Shown here: positions 27,585-36,009 of the stretch, in pieces
How the letters are laid out: every line of letters starts with the position of its first letter
Numbering within the stretch: the stretch's first letter is position 1
From: Desulfobulbaceae bacterium
GTDB lineage: Bacteria; Desulfobacterota; Desulfobulbia; Desulfobulbales; Desulfobulbaceae
Assembly: GCA_023544645.1 (NCBI GenBank)
Contig: JAMJFO010000035.1
Coordinates: 1-36,324, forward strand
Direction of reading: 5' to 3'
Length of the DNA stretch: 36,324 nt
The notes under the pieces: model-generated
Told to the model about the DNA's origin: nothing
The model's input: the letters and a program-made list of their open reading frames with translations, nothing else
The model's database searches: none
Program-made: the position numbers and the translations under genes

Positions 27585-28511
27585 CTACAGGCCCGTGGCT
27601 TCCATCTGCCTGGCCACAACTTCCACTGATTGCTGAAGAGCCTGTCGTTCATCATCGGTGAGTTTGAATTCAATGATCCGCTCAATGCCGCCTTCCCCCA
27701 GCACCACCGGCACGCCCAGGAAGTAGCCGGAGATGGAAAATTCACCGTCGAGATAGGCGGCGCAGGCCATGACCCGTTTGGTGTCGTTGATGACGGCCTC
27801 GGCCATTTCAACCGCCGCCAGCCCGGGAGTATAAAAAGCGCTGCCGGTTTTCAGGTGATTGACGATTTCGATCCCGCCCATCTGGGTGCGTTTGACTATT
27901 TCCGCAATCTTGTCCGCGGAAAGCAGATCGGTTATCGGAACGCCGCCGACGTTGGCCAGCCGGACCAGGGGCAGCATGTTGTCGCCATGGATACCCATGA
28001 CCAGGGCGTTGACGTCCTGGGGCGACACTCCGACGGCATCGGCCAGAAACGTCCGGTAGCGGGCTGAATCAAGCACCCCGGCCATGCCGATGATCCTGTT
28101 CCTGGGCAGGCCGCTGACCTTGTAGGCCGTATGCACCATGGCATCGATGGGATTGGTGACAACAATCATCACGCAGTCCGGGGAGTACCTGGCTGCCGAC
28201 TCAGCGCATGACTTGACAATGGCAACGTTTTTGGCCAGCAGATCATCACGGGACATGCCGGGCTTGCGGGCCAGGCCGGCGGTGATGATGACCACATCCG
28301 AGCCGGCGGTATCAACATAGTCATTGGTTCCGGTCACCCTGCCGCCATAGGCATCCAGGGGACCGCACTGCCAGAGATCAAGGGCCTTTCCCTGGGGAAT
28401 ACCTTCCATGACGTCTACCAGGACGATATCACCCAGCCGCCTTGCCAGAGCCCAGTGAGCGGCGGTGGCGCCCACATTACCCGCGCCGATAATGGTAATT
28501 TTCTTTTTCAT
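27585..28511 (-). CDS. mdh: Malate dehydrogenase
   Basis: The 308-residue NAD-dependent enzyme interconverts malate and oxaloacetate. It shows the Rossmann motif GAGNVG (9-14), the acidic residue after beta-2 (VLVDVMEG) that favours NAD, the substrate loop GLARKPGMSRDDLL with the arginines typical of malate rather than lactate specificity, and the active-site GIHGDNM. It belongs to the lactate dehydrogenase-like tetrameric MDH group. ATG 28511 follows GAGGAGA and lies seven bases after the kdsB stop; the longer frame to 28553 would overlap kdsB and is not needed. Confidence 0.96.
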   Translation of the reverse strand: MKKKITIIGAGNVGATAAHWALARRLGDIVLVDVMEGIPQGKALDLWQCGPLDAYGGRVTGTNDYVDTAGSDVVIITAGLARKPGMSRDDLLAKNVAIVKSCAESAARYSPDCVMIVVTNPIDAMVHTAYKVSGLPRNRIIGMAGVLDSARYRTFLADAVGVSPQDVNALVMGIHGDNMLPLVRLANVGGVPITDLLSADKIAEIVKRTQMGGIEIVNHLKTGSAFYTPGLAAVEMAEAVINDTKRVMACAAYLDGEFSISGYFLGVPVVLGEGGIERIIEFKLTDDERQALQQSVEVVARQMEATGL

Positions 28512-28518
28512 CTTCTCC

Positions 28519-29286
28519 TCATTTGTTTTCAAGTGTGCGTAAGAGTTCTTCAACCCGTTCTATATCTTTGGGTGTATCCACCTCGATGGAATCATGGTCG
28601 GTGAGGACGACCCGGATGGTGTATCCGTATTCAAGCGCCCGGAGCTGCTCCAGTTTCTCAAACCGCTCCCATTCACCCTCGGGCAGGCCGACAAAGGTCA
28701 GCAGAAAGCCTTTGCGGTAGGCATAAAACCCGAGATGCTTGTAATATGTCGGCCTGGCCGGTTCCTCCGGATTTCGCTGAAAGGGTATGGACGCCCGCGA
28801 AAAATAAAGGGCATTGCCGTGCCGGTCAAACACTGTTTTGACATGGTTGGGATCATCAATTTCCTCGGGCCGGATGATCTTATAGATCAGGGTGGACATG
28901 GGCAGGGCCGGGTCATCAAGCATCGGCCTGGCCACCTGTTCAACAACCTCGGCCGGAAACAGCGGCTGGTCCCCCTGGATATTGACGATAATATCTTGTT
29001 CGCTGATATCGACCAGGCTTGCCGCCTCTGCCAGGCGGTCGGTTCCTGTGGCATGGTCCGCACGGGTCATTACAAATTCGCCGCCGAATGAACGGACCAC
29101 ATCGGCTATCCGCTGGTCATCGGTGGCGACCACGACCCTGGAGAGGAGATCGACCTGATCCGCCCGCTCCACCACATGCTGAATCATCGTTTTACCGTTG
29201 ATGAGCGCCAGCGGCTTGCCCTCGAAACGGTTGGAGTGATACCGGGCTGGGATTATGGCGACTACTTTTGCGCTGCTCTCCGACAT
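28519..29286 (-). CDS. kdsB: 3-deoxy-manno-octulosonate cytidylyltransferase
   Basis: It activates KDO as CMP-KDO for lipopolysaccharide inner-core synthesis, so the host has a Gram-negative outer membrane. The 255-residue protein has the CTP-binding IPARYHSNRFEGKPL motif, then ATDD, NIQGDQPLF and YYKHLGFYAYRKGFL, all typical of KdsB. ATG 29286 has AAGGA five bases upstream. It heads the kdsB-mdh-yvcK-like operon. Confidence 0.97.
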   Translation of the reverse strand: MSESSAKVVAIIPARYHSNRFEGKPLALINGKTMIQHVVERADQVDLLSRVVVATDDQRIADVVRSFGGEFVMTRADHATGTDRLAEAASLVDISEQDIIVNIQGDQPLFPAEVVEQVARPMLDDPALPMSTLIYKIIRPEEIDDPNHVKTVFDRHGNALYFSRASIPFQRNPEEPARPTYYKHLGFYAYRKGFLLTFVGLPEGEWERFEKLEQLRALEYGYTIRVVLTDHDSIEVDTPKDIERVEELLRTLENK

Positions 29287-29347
29287 TATAGTTCCTTTTC
29301 CCGGCGATCACCCATGAAAGATATTTCCATGGATAAACGCGGCGCTG

Positions 29348-29377
29348 ATGATATTTTACTAACCGCCTGGTGCTCAA
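29348..29377 (-). promoter_or_regulatory. Possible sigma-70 promoter for kdsB
   Basis: On the minus strand TTGAGC (29377-29372) and TATCAT (29353-29348) are 18 bases apart and lie about 60 bases upstream of the kdsB ATG, in the divergent gap to the five-PAS kinase. Each hexamer is imperfect. Confidence 0.35.
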
Positions 29378-29552
29378 GCCAGCCCTTGACGAATTCCAAC
29401 TGCTGTAATTGGGTGATTTTACCTTTACGGGGTTCAATTGGCAATAAACAATCCGTCATTTGTTATTCCGGGTTCTGATCGGTTGTTTTGCCGCAACTGT
29501 CATTTATATGGTATACTTATTCAACATATATCCATCTATCATAAAATTAACA

Positions 29553-32500
29553 ATGATACTTCCCGGAATTCTCCTTTATCGCTTTTTGTTCTATTCTGCG
29601 GCCCGGTTCATGGGCCTGCTCCTGCTGGTCAACCTGTGTATTGCTCCGGAAATACAGGCCGAAGACAGGATCACAGAGGACGGGCTCCACCGCAATAAAT
29701 CCGGCGATGTGCGCAAAATAACCGCTGATGTGTTGAAAAAGGGACCCCAAGAGATAAACCCGATCATTGGCTCGGTGCCCGGCGCTTTTTCCCGGGATCA
29801 GGCCGGCACACAAAACGGCCGAACCGGATCCTTTTTCCATGACTGCGGCGCCATATCGACGATCTACGCCTCGTTCTTCCTGGTCTTTCTTATTGCAATT
29901 GCCCTGTTTATTAAAAAAACCGCCAACAGGAAAAATATCGAACTGTTGGCGGAAATCCGGGAACGCAAAAAGCTTGAAAAATGCCTTATTGACAGCAGGC
30001 AGGCATATATAAAACTGGTTGACAACCTGCCCCAGCGCATTTTTCTCAAAGACCGCGATTCAGTTTATATACAGTGCAACAGGGCATATGCTGACGATCT
30101 CGGTATTCCGGTGAACAAAATAGCAGGCAAAACCGACTATGATTTTTTTCCCGTCTCCAGGAGCGACAAATATCTTCAGCATGACCGGGAAGTCATGGAG
30201 ACCGACACTCTGGTGGAATACGAAGATGAATATTTTGCCAATCATGCCTTTGCCATTGTCAAAATTGCCAAAGTCCCGATTCATGGCGACGACGGCGAGG
30301 TAACCGGCATCCTCGGCATCATATGGGACATCACCGGGGAAAAAATGGCGGAAAAAGCGTTGCTGGAAAGCGAAAAACAGTTCCGCAATCTTATCGATCA
30401 GGCTTCCGACGCCGTAACCATAGCCGATATGAAAGGAAAAATTGTCGACGCCAACATCAAGGCCTGTGAGAGCCTTGGCTATACTTATGAGGAGCTGCTT
30501 GCTCTGCACATGGACACTCTTGACCCGGTCACCTGGTCAAGTCACACGCCCCCGCTCATCTGGAAAGATCTGTCCGAGAGCAGGGCAGTGATAACCGAAA
30601 CCCATTATCACCGCAAGAACGGATCCACCTTTCCGGTTGAAGTCAGTATGAGCCTGCACAAGGAATCCGGCAGCAACCTCATACTCAATATCGCCAGGGA
30701 TATAACCCCCCGCCACCTGGCCCTCAAACAGCAGGCAAACATGGGGAGGATCATAGAGGACTCGCTCAGCGAAACGTATATTATTTCTTCCGACAATCTG
30801 CATTTTCTCGTAGCCAATCGCGGGGCCCGTGAAAACATCGGATACAATGCCGAAGAACTCAAGTTGAAAACAATTACAGATATCTGCCCCGGCCTGACAA
30901 GAGATGTATTTCACTACCTTGTCGCCCCTATTGATAAACAAGATAAAGAACGGGTGCGGCTGGAAACGACGTTTCACCGTCGCGACAAAACCACCTACCC
31001 CGTGGATATCTTCATCCAGTTTACCGAATACCTGTTCTATCCGGTCTATGTCCTGCAGGCCGTTGATCTCTCGGAAAGGAAAAAATATGAACAGGAGCTG
31101 CAAAACGCGGTGGACATCATCAACAAAAGCAGTTCCGTCGCCTTTATCTGGCAAAAAGCGGACGGGCTGCCGGTCATCTTTGTCACCCGGAATGTAGAGA
31201 TGATATTCGGACACTCAGCGGCCGACCTTTTATCCCAGAAGAAATCGTATGCCCAGCTCATTCATCCCGAGGATTACGATTCCTATATGGCGGAAATCGA
31301 ATCCGGCGCGGCAAATCCGCGCCAGGAAATTATCGATCATTGCGCCTACAGGATCATCACCCGCGACAATGAGATCAAGTGGGTATCTGACTATACATAC
31401 ATCAAGCGCGACCAGGCAGGCAATATTATCGGCTATCAGGGCATTGTGGACGACATCACGGTCCTCAAGGAAAACGAATTCGCCCTGCGCAGAAGCAGGG
31501 ATGAATGGGAAAGAACCTTCCATGCCATTCCCGACATCGTCACCCTGCTTGACCGCGATTGCCGGGTTGTCAAAATCAACCAGGCCGGCTGCGAGCAATT
31601 CGGCCTTTCCTCCAGCGAGATCATCGGCATCCCATGCCACAAGCTCTTTGGCGACACTGAGGCCCCCTGTGCCGAATGCCCGATCACGGACACCATCGCA
31701 ACGCTGACCTCTCAAACCCGCGAGATCTTTCACCAGAAGCTGGACAAAACGTTTCTGGTTACCACCTCGCCGATGCTGGACGACAACGGGGAAGTTATTT
31801 TCATCGTCCATGTCGCCAAGGATATCACCGCGCATAAAAAAATGGAGCAGCAGCTGTTCCTGAGTGAAAAGATGACCACCATCGCCGGACTTGCGGCCGG
31901 CGTGGCCCATGAGATCAACACGCCCTTGAGCGCCATCCTCCAGTCCATTGAGGTTGTCCGCAATTCCCTGGACAACACATATCCTGACAATCGACAGGCT
32001 GCCGGGAAATACGGACTGGATCTTACAAAGGTAAGTCAGTATTTCCAGGAAAAAGAGGTTGATTTCTATCTTAACGGCATCAGGCACTCCGCGCTCAACG
32101 CCTCCAGGATCATAGCCAACCTGCTCGATTTCAGCCGCCCCCAGAAGGGAGATCTCCAGGAGGTTGACATAAATCAGCTCATCGAGAATTCCCTTGATCT
32201 TGCCCGGGCCGATTATAATCTCAAGAAAAAGTATGATATCCTTAATATTGAAGTAAAAAAGGAGTACGGCGTTGACATGCCCATGGTTATGTGTGTGCCC
32301 ATGGAGATCGAACAGGTGATCCTCAACCTGATAAAGAACGCGGTTCACGCCATGGTGGACGGGCCCGGGGCGGAAAAACCCTGCTTAACCCTCCGGACAG
32401 ACCGGGAAGGAGAAGCGATACGGATTGAGGTCCGGGACAACGGTCCGGGAATTGAAGAATCGGTGCAAAAGCATATTTTCGATCCCTTTTTCACCACCAA

Positions 32501-32645
32501 GGAAACCGGCCTGGGCACGGGGCTGGGCCTTTCGGTCTCCTACGCCATTATCCATGACAAGCATCACGGCGTCATACGGGTTGAATCAAAACCAGGACAG
32601 GGCGCTGCATTTGTGGTATTGCTTCCTTTGCGGCAGCGGGTATAA
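29553..32645 (+). CDS. Membrane sensor histidine kinase with five PAS domains
   Basis: From ATG 29553 the protein has about 1030 residues: signal peptide or first membrane segment (ending near IQAED), a short periplasmic part of some 65 residues, a membrane segment at about 101-120, then five PAS domains (about 145-260, 272-385, 395-508, 515-635, 645-760). The kinase core has His near 786 (GVAHEINTPLS) and the ATP domain shows RDNGPG and GTGLGLS. The fifth PAS holds Cys695, Cys706 and Cys709 as C-X10-C-X2-C-P. There is no receiver; the next gene supplies two. The frame is open upstream to a TTG at 29460 and an ATG at 29508. No start has a good ribosome-binding site; 29553 is chosen because the preceding bases are AT-rich, promoter-like sequence. 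It heads a plus-strand signalling operon. Confidence 0.88.
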   Translation: MILPGILLYRFLFYSAARFMGLLLLVNLCIAPEIQAEDRITEDGLHRNKSGDVRKITADVLKKGPQEINPIIGSVPGAFSRDQAGTQNGRTGSFFHDCGAISTIYASFFLVFLIAIALFIKKTANRKNIELLAEIRERKKLEKCLIDSRQAYIKLVDNLPQRIFLKDRDSVYIQCNRAYADDLGIPVNKIAGKTDYDFFPVSRSDKYLQHDREVMETDTLVEYEDEYFANHAFAIVKIAKVPIHGDDGEVTGILGIIWDITGEKMAEKALLESEKQFRNLIDQASDAVTIADMKGKIVDANIKACESLGYTYEELLALHMDTLDPVTWSSHTPPLIWKDLSESRAVITETHYHRKNGSTFPVEVSMSLHKESGSNLILNIARDITPRHLALKQQANMGRIIEDSLSETYIISSDNLHFLVANRGARENIGYNAEELKLKTITDICPGLTRDVFHYLVAPIDKQDKERVRLETTFHRRDKTTYPVDIFIQFTEYLFYPVYVLQAVDLSERKKYEQELQNAVDIINKSSSVAFIWQKADGLPVIFVTRNVEMIFGHSAADLLSQKKSYAQLIHPEDYDSYMAEIESGAANPRQEIIDHCAYRIITRDNEIKWVSDYTYIKRDQAGNIIGYQGIVDDITVLKENEFALRRSRDEWERTFHAIPDIVTLLDRDCRVVKINQAGCEQFGLSSSEIIGIPCHKLFGDTEAPCAECPITDTIATLTSQTREIFHQKLDKTFLVTTSPMLDDNGEVIFIVHVAKDITAHKKMEQQLFLSEKMTTIAGLAAGVAHEINTPLSAILQSIEVVRNSLDNTYPDNRQAAGKYGLDLTKVSQYFQEKEVDFYLNGIRHSALNASRIIANLLDFSRPQKGDLQEVDINQLIENSLDLARADYNLKKKYDILNIEVKKEYGVDMPMVMCVPMEIEQVILNLIKNAVHAMVDGPGAEKPCLTLRTDREGEAIRIEVRDNGPGIEESVQKHIFDPFFTTKETGLGTGLGLSVSYAIIHDKHHGVIRVESKPGQGAAFVVLLPLRQRV

Positions 32646-32718
32646 TCCTAATGTATGCGGTATTTGTGAACGATTCACCCTGTAACCACTAACCTTTACT
32701 TTATTGTAGACAGGCATC

Positions 32719-34308
32719 ATGACCTCGGAGATAAAAAACAAATTAATACTGGTCGTTGACGACGATGTCTTGATGCAGAAAAGTCTTGCCATGCTGCTGC
32801 GAAATCTTGGCTACAGGGTCATCACGGCTGGAAACGGCAAGGAATGCCTGCAAATGTACCGTGAGAAAAATCCCGACCTCATGCTGCTCGACCTGCGCAT
32901 GCCGGAAATGGACGGCATTGACGTCCTGGAAGAGATCCGCGAGGATCTGGAAGAATTCCCGGTTATCATTATTTCCGGAGCAGGCACCCTTGCCGATGCA
33001 ATCAAGACCCTCAAGCTGGGCGCCTGGGACTATATGATTAAACCCATCAAGGATGTTTTCGTCCTTGATCTAGCCATGCAGAGAGCCTTTGAACGGACAT
33101 CGCTGATCGAAGAAAACAAACGCTACCAGAATTACCTTGAGGAGGAGATCAAAAAAAGGACCGCGGAACTGCACCACGCCCAGAAGATGGAGGCCATCGG
33201 CACCCTTGCCGGCGGCATAGCTCATGATTTCAATAATATTCTGGCGATCATAACCGGATACACTGAAATGGCCAGGGATGAAATTCCTCCGGAAAGCCAG
33301 GCCGGAAAAGATTTGAATCATGTGATCAAAGCCTGCGGCCGGGCATCCGACCTTATCAAGCAGATCCTCACCTTCAGCAGGCAGGGGGAACAGGAGATCC
33401 AGCCGGTTCGGATCCAGTACCTGCTCAAGGAGGCCATCAAATTGCTCAAAGCCTCCTTCCCCGCGACCATTGAAATACGTGAATCCATTGACACGAATTG
33501 CAGCCCGATCCTGGCGGATCCGTCCCAGATCCGTCAGATCATCATGAATCTTGCCACCAACGCCAAGCAGGCAATGGATGAAAAAGGCGGGACATTGACT
33601 ATCTCCCTGGCCGAAACCGATAAACCGCCGGAGGGCTTTCACCTCAAATCATACAAGGTGCTGCCTTCCCGTTTCCTCCTGCTCACTTTTGCCGATACCG
33701 GCCATGGAATTGCCAGACAGGACCTGCAAAGAATTTTCGAACCTTTTTTTACCACCAAATCCGTCAGCGAAGGAACCGGTCTCGGATTATCCGTGGTACA
33801 CGGTATCGTGAAAAATTTAAAAGGCGATATACGGGTAGAGAGCGCCGGAGAGGCCGGCGCCCGCTTTCAGTTGATTTTTCCCACGGTGAATGCCGAGGTA
33901 ACCAGCTTTAAATTCGATTCGGTTTCCGTTCCCAGGGGGAGCGAACGAATCATGGTTATTGACGATGAAGACGAATTGCGGCGGCTGCTGGAGAGAATGC
34001 TCTCAAATATGGGGTACCAGGTGCAGTCATACACCGACAGCGCCGAAGCCCTGAAGGAATTCCTGGCGGATCCGGCTGGCTGGGACCTGGTGTTGACGGA
34101 CATGAACATGCCGAAACTGACCGGAAAAGAACTGGTTCGTAAAATTCTTGCCGCGCGCGGGGACATCCCCATAATCATGTGTACCGGATTCAGTGAAATA
34201 ATGGACAGGAAGGAAGCGCTGTCGCTGGGCGTGCGGGAATATGTGATGAAGCCGGTGGTTAAGCATGAACTGGCGGAAATAGTGAGGAAGGTTCTCGATG
34301 GCGGCTGA
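32719..34308 (+). CDS. Soluble REC-histidine kinase-REC hybrid protein
   Basis: The 529-residue cytoplasmic protein has a receiver (Asp58 in LLDLRMPEMDG, Lys108 in MIKP), a coiled linker, a kinase core with His169 (GGIAHDFNN), an ATP domain (ADTGHG, GTGLGLSVVHG) and a second receiver (Asp461 in VLTDMNMPKLTG). It has no sensor or membrane domain, so it probably works as a relay between the membrane kinase upstream and the sigma-54 activator downstream, with which its coding sequence overlaps by 11 bases. Alternatively its first receiver gates its own kinase. Direction of phosphate flow cannot be read from sequence. Confidence 0.92.
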   Translation: MTSEIKNKLILVVDDDVLMQKSLAMLLRNLGYRVITAGNGKECLQMYREKNPDLMLLDLRMPEMDGIDVLEEIREDLEEFPVIIISGAGTLADAIKTLKLGAWDYMIKPIKDVFVLDLAMQRAFERTSLIEENKRYQNYLEEEIKKRTAELHHAQKMEAIGTLAGGIAHDFNNILAIITGYTEMARDEIPPESQAGKDLNHVIKACGRASDLIKQILTFSRQGEQEIQPVRIQYLLKEAIKLLKASFPATIEIRESIDTNCSPILADPSQIRQIIMNLATNAKQAMDEKGGTLTISLAETDKPPEGFHLKSYKVLPSRFLLLTFADTGHGIARQDLQRIFEPFFTTKSVSEGTGLGLSVVHGIVKNLKGDIRVESAGEAGARFQLIFPTVNAEVTSFKFDSVSVPRGSERIMVIDDEDELRRLLERMLSNMGYQVQSYTDSAEALKEFLADPAGWDLVLTDMNMPKLTGKELVRKILAARGDIPIIMCTGFSEIMDRKEALSLGVREYVMKPVVKHELAEIVRKVLDGG

Positions 34309-35692
34309 AATCCTGGTGGTTGATGATGACCAGGCCCTTTGCGGGATGCTGATCGAGCACCTGAGGAGATCGGGCCACCAGGCGGACGGCGCCAATACCC
34401 TGGGCGAGGGGATCAAACTTGCCAGGTCCCATGCCTATGATGTTGTTTTCCTGGATGTGCAGATGCCCGACGGCAACGGTCTAGACTATCTGCCGGGGTT
34501 CAAGGATGTTTCATCGTGCCCGGAAGTTATAATCATAACCGGCAAAGGCGATCCCAACGGCGCCCGCCAGGCAATCTCCAGCGGCGCATGGAGTTATATT
34601 GAAAAACCCCATGTTATCCGCGACCTGCTGCTTCATCTGACCAGAGCCCTCCAGTATCGGGAAGAAAAACAACGCATCAAAACAGTCCCGGTGGCGCTCA
34701 AGAGGGACAATATCATCGGCCATAGCCAGCAGATAAAAATCTGCCTGGACCAGGTAGCCAAGGCGGCCGCCTGTGATGCCAGCGTCCTGATCACCGGAGA
34801 GACCGGCACCGGCAAGGAAGTTTTCGCCCAGGCCGTCCATGAAAACAGCAACCGGGCCAACAATAATTTTGTGGTGGTCGATTGCGCGGCGCTCCCGGAA
34901 AACCTCATTGAAAGCACCCTGTTCGGCCATTCCCGGGGCGCCTTTACCGGAGCGGACCATGACAAGGACGGGCTGGTGAAACATGCCGACGGCGGTACTC
35001 TTTTTCTCGATGAGGTCGGAGAACTTCCGCCGGCCATGCAGAAATCATTCCTGCGGGTGCTGCAGGAGCACAGTTACCGGCCGGTGGGCGGAACCAGGGA
35101 AGCCAAAAGCAATTTCCGGGTAATCGCAGCCACCAACCGGGACCTGGCCGAAAGGGTCCACAACGGCAAGTTCCGCAGCGATCTACTTTTCCGTCTCCAG
35201 GGAATCTGGATCAAACTCCCGCCGTTGCGGGAACATATTGAAGACATTAAAGAACTGACAACCTATTATATCCACAAACTCTGTCACCGTTACGGATTGG
35301 ACAGCAAGGGAATCGCTCCTGATTTTATCAATGCCCTCTCAACGTACCACTGGCCGGGCAATGTCAGGGAGCTGTTTCAGACCCTGGAAAACGTCATGGC
35401 CGAAGCGCCCCATCATCCGACCCTCTTTGCCAGACACCTTCCCGACCATTTACGGGTTCTCCAGGCCCAGGCAGGGATCAAAACCCCCACGCCGGCGCTG
35501 CCTTCGGACCCGGAAATTACCGCCGCCGATTCGCTTCCCCCCTGGCGCGATTATAAAGAGCATTTTGAACTATCATATATCCGCAAGCTCCTGGAGCAAA
35601 CCGACGGCAACGTCTCCGCCGCCTGCCGGATATCGGGTCTTTCCCGCACCCGCCTCTACCAGCTCATGAAAAAATTCGACATCTCTTCCTGA
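34298..35692 (+). CDS. NtrC-family sigma-54-dependent response regulator
   Basis: The 464-residue protein has a receiver (Asp53 in VVFLDVQMPDGNG, Thr81, Lys103) and an AAA+ domain with Walker A GETGTGKE (167-174), the sigma-54 contact loop GAFTGA (214-219), Walker B TLFLDE and arginine-finger segment FRSDLLFRL. A C-terminal Fis-type helix-turn-helix follows (NVSAACRISGLSRTRLYQLM). All residues needed to activate sigma-54 polymerase are present. It ends the three-gene signalling operon. The first sequence downstream is a perfect inverted repeat and then a sigma-54 promoter, so that promoter is its most likely target. Confidence 0.95.
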   Translation: MAAEILVVDDDQALCGMLIEHLRRSGHQADGANTLGEGIKLARSHAYDVVFLDVQMPDGNGLDYLPGFKDVSSCPEVIIITGKGDPNGARQAISSGAWSYIEKPHVIRDLLLHLTRALQYREEKQRIKTVPVALKRDNIIGHSQQIKICLDQVAKAAACDASVLITGETGTGKEVFAQAVHENSNRANNNFVVVDCAALPENLIESTLFGHSRGAFTGADHDKDGLVKHADGGTLFLDEVGELPPAMQKSFLRVLQEHSYRPVGGTREAKSNFRVIAATNRDLAERVHNGKFRSDLLFRLQGIWIKLPPLREHIEDIKELTTYYIHKLCHRYGLDSKGIAPDFINALSTYHWPGNVRELFQTLENVMAEAPHHPTLFARHLPDHLRVLQAQAGIKTPTPALPSDPEITAADSLPPWRDYKEHFELSYIRKLLEQTDGNVSAACRISGLSRTRLYQLMKKFDISS

Positions 35693-35812
35693 CAAACAAA
35701 CAGCAACCACCTACCGCGAAGCTCACGGAGGCAGAGCAGCAACGCATTGCGCTTTGCCGACATTTATAGCGATAAAGCCTGCATACCACCGATACAATTC
35801 CCCCTGAAAACA

Positions 35813-35849
35813 TGTCAACAAAAGTTGTTCATGTACACTTTTGTTGACA
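35813..35849. promoter_or_regulatory. Perfect 13-bp inverted repeat, candidate enhancer site of the sigma-54 activator
   Basis: TGTCAACAAAAGT (35813-35825) is the exact reverse complement of 35837-35849, separated by 11 bases. Its centre lies about 118 bases upstream of the -24 element of the sigma-54 promoter, within the usual range of activator binding sites. No T run follows, so it is not a normal intrinsic terminator for the regulator gene, although a double role is possible. Assignment to the adjacent regulator is inference from position. Confidence 0.65.
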
Positions 35850-35947
35850 CACCAAGCTGTCCCCAGACACCACCTCTTTACCGCCTCATCAAAGCAACTA
35901 CCCGATTTTTCGTCTTTTACAATCCACACAATCGTTAACCAGAAGGT

Positions 35948-35963
35948 TGGCACGGTTCCTGCT
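35948..35963 (+). promoter_or_regulatory. Sigma-54 (-24/-12) promoter
   Basis: TGGCACGGTTCCTGCT matches the consensus TGGCACG-N4-TTGCT at all but one position, with the essential GG (35949-35950) and GC (35961-35962) exactly ten bases apart. The predicted transcript would start near 35974 and enter the gene at 36010. It is the only match of this quality I noticed in the gaps. Confidence 0.8.
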
Positions 35964-36009
35964 TTTACTAAGACAAAGGGGTCAAACTGTAAAAAAAATA
36001 TATGAGCAC

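Noticed and set aside
31230-32348. Minus-strand open frame of 372 codons
   Set aside because: Antisense to the kinase core of the five-PAS kinase; no recognisable motif.
35813-35849. Inverted repeat as an intrinsic terminator of the signalling operon
   Set aside because: The stem is A/T-rich and no T run follows; its position relative to the sigma-54 promoter favours a binding site.
35747-35938. Possible 63-residue gene between the sigma-54 activator and the promoter
   Set aside because: The frame runs through the perfect inverted repeat, lacks a ribosome-binding site and has no family likeness; regulatory DNA explains the region better.
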